This document shows, in pieces, positions 12,994 through 14,560 of a DNA stretch of 14,560 nucleotides. A program made the translations under genes and the position numbers. Below the pieces are notes generated by a model. It was given only the letters and a program-made list of their open reading frames with translations. It ran no database searches and had not been told where the DNA came from. Position 1 is the first letter of the stretch; every line of letters starts with the position of its first letter. The stretch lies in the NCBI GenBank assembly GCA_034658975.1, contig JAYEGJ010000031.1, forward strand, positions 1 through 14,560, written 5' to 3'. Source of the DNA: SZUA-217 sp034658975 (GTDB lineage: Bacteria; Actinomycetota; Acidimicrobiia; Spongiisociales; ZC4RG35).

Positions 12994-14209
12994 CCCGGCC
13001 GGCTCGGCGCCGGGGTTGTGACCGTGTCTCTTGGTAATTCTGGTTGAGCCAGATTCCGATGGCTTCGGGATGGAAGGTGTCGGTCACTGTGCGGTTCCAC
13101 TCGTCGACGAGTTCTTCGGCGGTGAGGGATCCTCTCATGGTTGAAGCGAACTCTTCGGACACGACCTCGGCCTGGTAGCCGGAGCGGTTGAAACGTCTGT
13201 CCACGGCGTGCTGGATCCGTTTCCTGACCGGGTTGAAAAGGGCGGCTACGGCGAGGGTGGACCCGGCTACGGCGAGAGCGTTCTGGGTTGGGAGCAGGGA
13301 GGTGATGAGGGTGATCATCCCGAAGTACAGGGCGCCGAGTAGAGCGACAACAACGGCGTAGGCGAGGGTGCGGGAGATGATCCGGTCGATCTCGAAGAGT
13401 CGATATCGAGTTATCGCTGCGGCGATCGACAACGGAAGCAAGGCGAGCGACAACGCGAAGAGGCTGCCGATCAACAGGTCGCCGAAGGAGCCGCCGACGG
13501 CGTTGAGGATGACACTTCCGACATAGGAGAGTGCGAAGACGAGGGCGGCATAGAGCACCCATTTGATCTGTGTGCGTTCGACCACGTTGGAGCGGCGGAA
13601 GCGGACAGTCATTGCTGCGAACCCGCCGACGGGAAGAGCAATCAAGCCCAGGTTCCAGACAACGCCAAACGCACCCCAATCGTTGGGGACGAATCCGATC
13701 GGATTGTCGATGACCCAATCGTCGTTGGGCGTACCCCAGGTCTCGGCGAATATGCCGATAACGAGGAACGTGACGACCATGCCCACTGCCAGCCAACCTG
13801 CCCAGGCCCAGCGACGGCTGAGGAATCGTCCAGTTGGGAAGAGGTAGAGGAGCATGAAGAGCGGGAAGAAGATGACCACCCACATGGAGTTGGCCAGGAA
13901 CAGCGCTAAGTAGTCGATCGCCGTCGGCGGATTCGGTGCAGTCAGAATGAATGGCTGTGCCGCTCCGTCGAGTAGGACTCCCACCGCTACAGAGAAGAGT
14001 ATCCACGCGATACGGTTACCCGGTTGGCGGGCGACGATGAGAGCGCCAAGCCACGTGTACAGGATCGGCAGCACCATCCAACTCGCCGTCTCCGCTGCAC
14101 CGTATTCGAACCCTTCGATGCCGCTACTGGCAACGAGAAAGAGCACCACGGAGGCAACGGTGACGAGTCCCGCCCAAATCCACGGAAGCCTCGAATTCAA
14201 AGTCTTCAC
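12983..14209 (-). CDS. Multi-pass membrane protein resembling the sensor part of actinobacterial histidine kinases
   Basis: This 408-residue protein has about ten hydrophobic stretches between residues 10 and 325 (for example WAGLVTVASVVLFLVASS, MWVVIFFPLFMLLYLFP, LFALSLALLPLSIAAAI). These are followed by YRLFEIDRIISRTL and the juxtamembrane block FNPVRKRIQHAVDRRFNRSGY (about 325-345). In actinobacteria I know this block from membrane sensor modules placed before a histidine-kinase core. Here the protein ends about 60 residues later (WNRTVTDTFHPEAIGIWL and a basic tail) with no H-box or ATP-binding domain. It is either a stand-alone sensor or a kinase that has lost its catalytic part. The start is GTG; AGGTGA lies 13 bases upstream. 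Codon use seems slightly less GC-biased than in the hut genes. The 3' end overlaps the methyltransferase gene by 11 bases. Confidence 0.75.
   Translation of the reverse strand: MKTLNSRLPWIWAGLVTVASVVLFLVASSGIEGFEYGAAETASWMVLPILYTWLGALIVARQPGNRIAWILFSVAVGVLLDGAAQPFILTAPNPPTAIDYLALFLANSMWVVIFFPLFMLLYLFPTGRFLSRRWAWAGWLAVGMVVTFLVIGIFAETWGTPNDDWVIDNPIGFVPNDWGAFGVVWNLGLIALPVGGFAAMTVRFRRSNVVERTQIKWVLYAALVFALSYVGSVILNAVGGSFGDLLIGSLFALSLALLPLSIAAAITRYRLFEIDRIISRTLAYAVVVALLGALYFGMITLITSLLPTQNALAVAGSTLAVAALFNPVRKRIQHAVDRRFNRSGYQAEVVSEEFASTMRGSLTAEELVDEWNRTVTDTFHPEAIGIWLNQNYQETRSQPRRRAGRVRQ
12994..13014. terminator. GC-rich hairpin just after the methyltransferase stop
   Basis: CCCGGC (12994-12999) and GCCGGG (13009-13014) can pair as a 6-bp all-GC stem with a 9-base loop, starting at the base after the methyltransferase stop codon. 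It lies inside the last codons of the convergent membrane-protein gene, and no T-run follows. It may help stop transcription of the hut unit, but it could be chance in GC-rich coding DNA. Confidence 0.25.
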
Positions 14210-14314
14210 AGGCGGTTACCGATCACCTGGACGATTCTTGCAGCAGCAGCGTTACGAAATCGTGACGACACGGCCAGCCCTCGTACATGAAGGCACCTGT
14301 GGGTGGAAGAAGTA
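14210..14314. other. 105-bp gap with no gene
   Basis: The gap between the NTF2-like gene stop and the membrane-protein GTG contains no convincing ORF, strong hairpin or consensus promoter. A short trinucleotide run (GCTGCTGCTGC on the minus strand) lies near 14240-14250. AGGTGA, a possible but distant ribosome site, lies near 14223-14228. Confidence 0.4.
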
Positions 14315-14560
14315 TCAGAGGAGGCCGACAAGTGCCGATCCGTCGGAGTTGTCGATGATGAACTTCCAACTGCCGTCGGCTTGTCGCCGGAGAACCTCTG
14401 CACTGACGCCTTGTGCTGTGGAGCCGTCGCTAGACCCGACGGTCCAAGACCAGTGCACAAGGGCGATGTCGTCCGCTTCGAACACCACCGAGTCGTTCAA
14501 CGTCAAGGTCAGACCCGAATCCAAGAACGTCTGATGTGCAGAACGAATGTCGGCCAATCC
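14315..14560 (-). CDS. NTF2/SnoaL-like (DUF4440-type) protein, C-terminal part (5' end beyond the right edge)
   Basis: The minus strand is open from the window edge to a TGA at 14317-14315, giving 81 residues of a protein that begins outside the window. The TTG at 14557 reads as an internal leucine (GLADIRSAHQ). The pattern of a helix (ADIRSAHQTFLDSG), a strand pair (LNDSVVFEADDIALVHWSWTV), VSAEVLRRQADGSWKFIIDNSDG and a short tail matches the C-terminal half of cystatin-like NTF2 proteins of the SgcJ/EcaC or DUF4440 kind. These are small ligand-binding or enzymatic domains of varied function. The gap to the membrane-protein gene downstream on the same strand is 105 bases, so they might be transcribed together. 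No function can be assigned. Confidence 0.75.
   Translation of the reverse strand, partial: GLADIRSAHQTFLDSGLTLTLNDSVVFEADDIALVHWSWTVGSSDGSTAQGVSAEVLRRQADGSWKFIIDNSDGSALVGLL

Noticed and set aside
12975..14006. 343-codon minus-strand frame overlapping the membrane protein
   Set aside because: It is arginine- and proline-rich with no membrane or domain pattern, while the other frame gives clear transmembrane segments and a known juxtamembrane block.
14237..14255. Short GCTGCTGCTGC trinucleotide run as a microsatellite
   Set aside because: About four units only, common in GC-rich DNA and not long enough to suggest phase variation.

Overview
The window is a GC-rich (about 60-65% by eye), tightly packed stretch of bacterial chromosome. 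It most resembles an actinomycete (Actinomycetota) of unknown class. The reasons are a DUF222/13E12-type protein, an Rv2258c-like methyltransferase, a membrane module typical of actinobacterial sensor kinases, frequent GTG starts, and apparently leaderless transcripts. No rRNA, tRNA, CRISPR array, insertion sequence or replication origin was seen.

Layout. 1-489 (-) is the N-terminal part of a DUF222 protein that runs off the left edge; its codon use differs from its neighbours and a near-consensus promoter precedes it. 571-2067 (-) is a benzoate-CoA-ligase-type aryl-CoA synthetase, divergent from an SDR oxidoreductase at 2103-2912 (+). Next comes a cassette with two ATGA (4-base) overlaps: tryptophan 2,3-dioxygenase (2933-4018), a kynureninase-like PLP enzyme (4015-5169) and a ParB-fold protein resembling the SbnI/SerK serine kinases (5166-5951). 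Its last gene overlaps tail to tail by 34 bases with a RidA-like gene (5918-6349, -), which is itself ATGA-coupled to a crotonase-fold protein (6346-7173, -). Divergent from these are a small helical protein of unknown function (7235-7609) and an acyl-CoA dehydrogenase (7617-8723). A perfect 18-bp palindrome separates the dehydrogenase from a convergent CoA-binding protein (8788-9186, -). Divergent again is a histidine-degradation unit, hutH (9243-10745) and hutI (10745-11941), followed by a SAM methyltransferase (11947-12993). The right end holds a multi-pass membrane protein that looks like a sensor kinase without its kinase domain (12983-14209, -) and the C-terminal part of an NTF2/SnoaL-like protein (14315-14560, -).

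How the genes may work together. The left and middle parts read as aromatic amino acid catabolism. The dioxygenase and the kynureninase-like enzyme would take tryptophan towards an anthranilate-type acid (the formamidase step is not encoded here). The aryl-CoA ligase could activate that acid, and the crotonase and acyl-CoA dehydrogenase could act on CoA thioesters. This pathway link is inference. hutHI is clear histidine catabolism but lacks urocanase (hutU) and the later steps within the window.

The most unusual points are the ParB/SerK-like protein translationally coupled to tryptophan dioxygenase, and a recurring TANNNT hexamer 6-10 bases before the start codon of first genes in transcription units. 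Several of the coupled downstream genes carry Shine-Dalgarno-like sequences instead.
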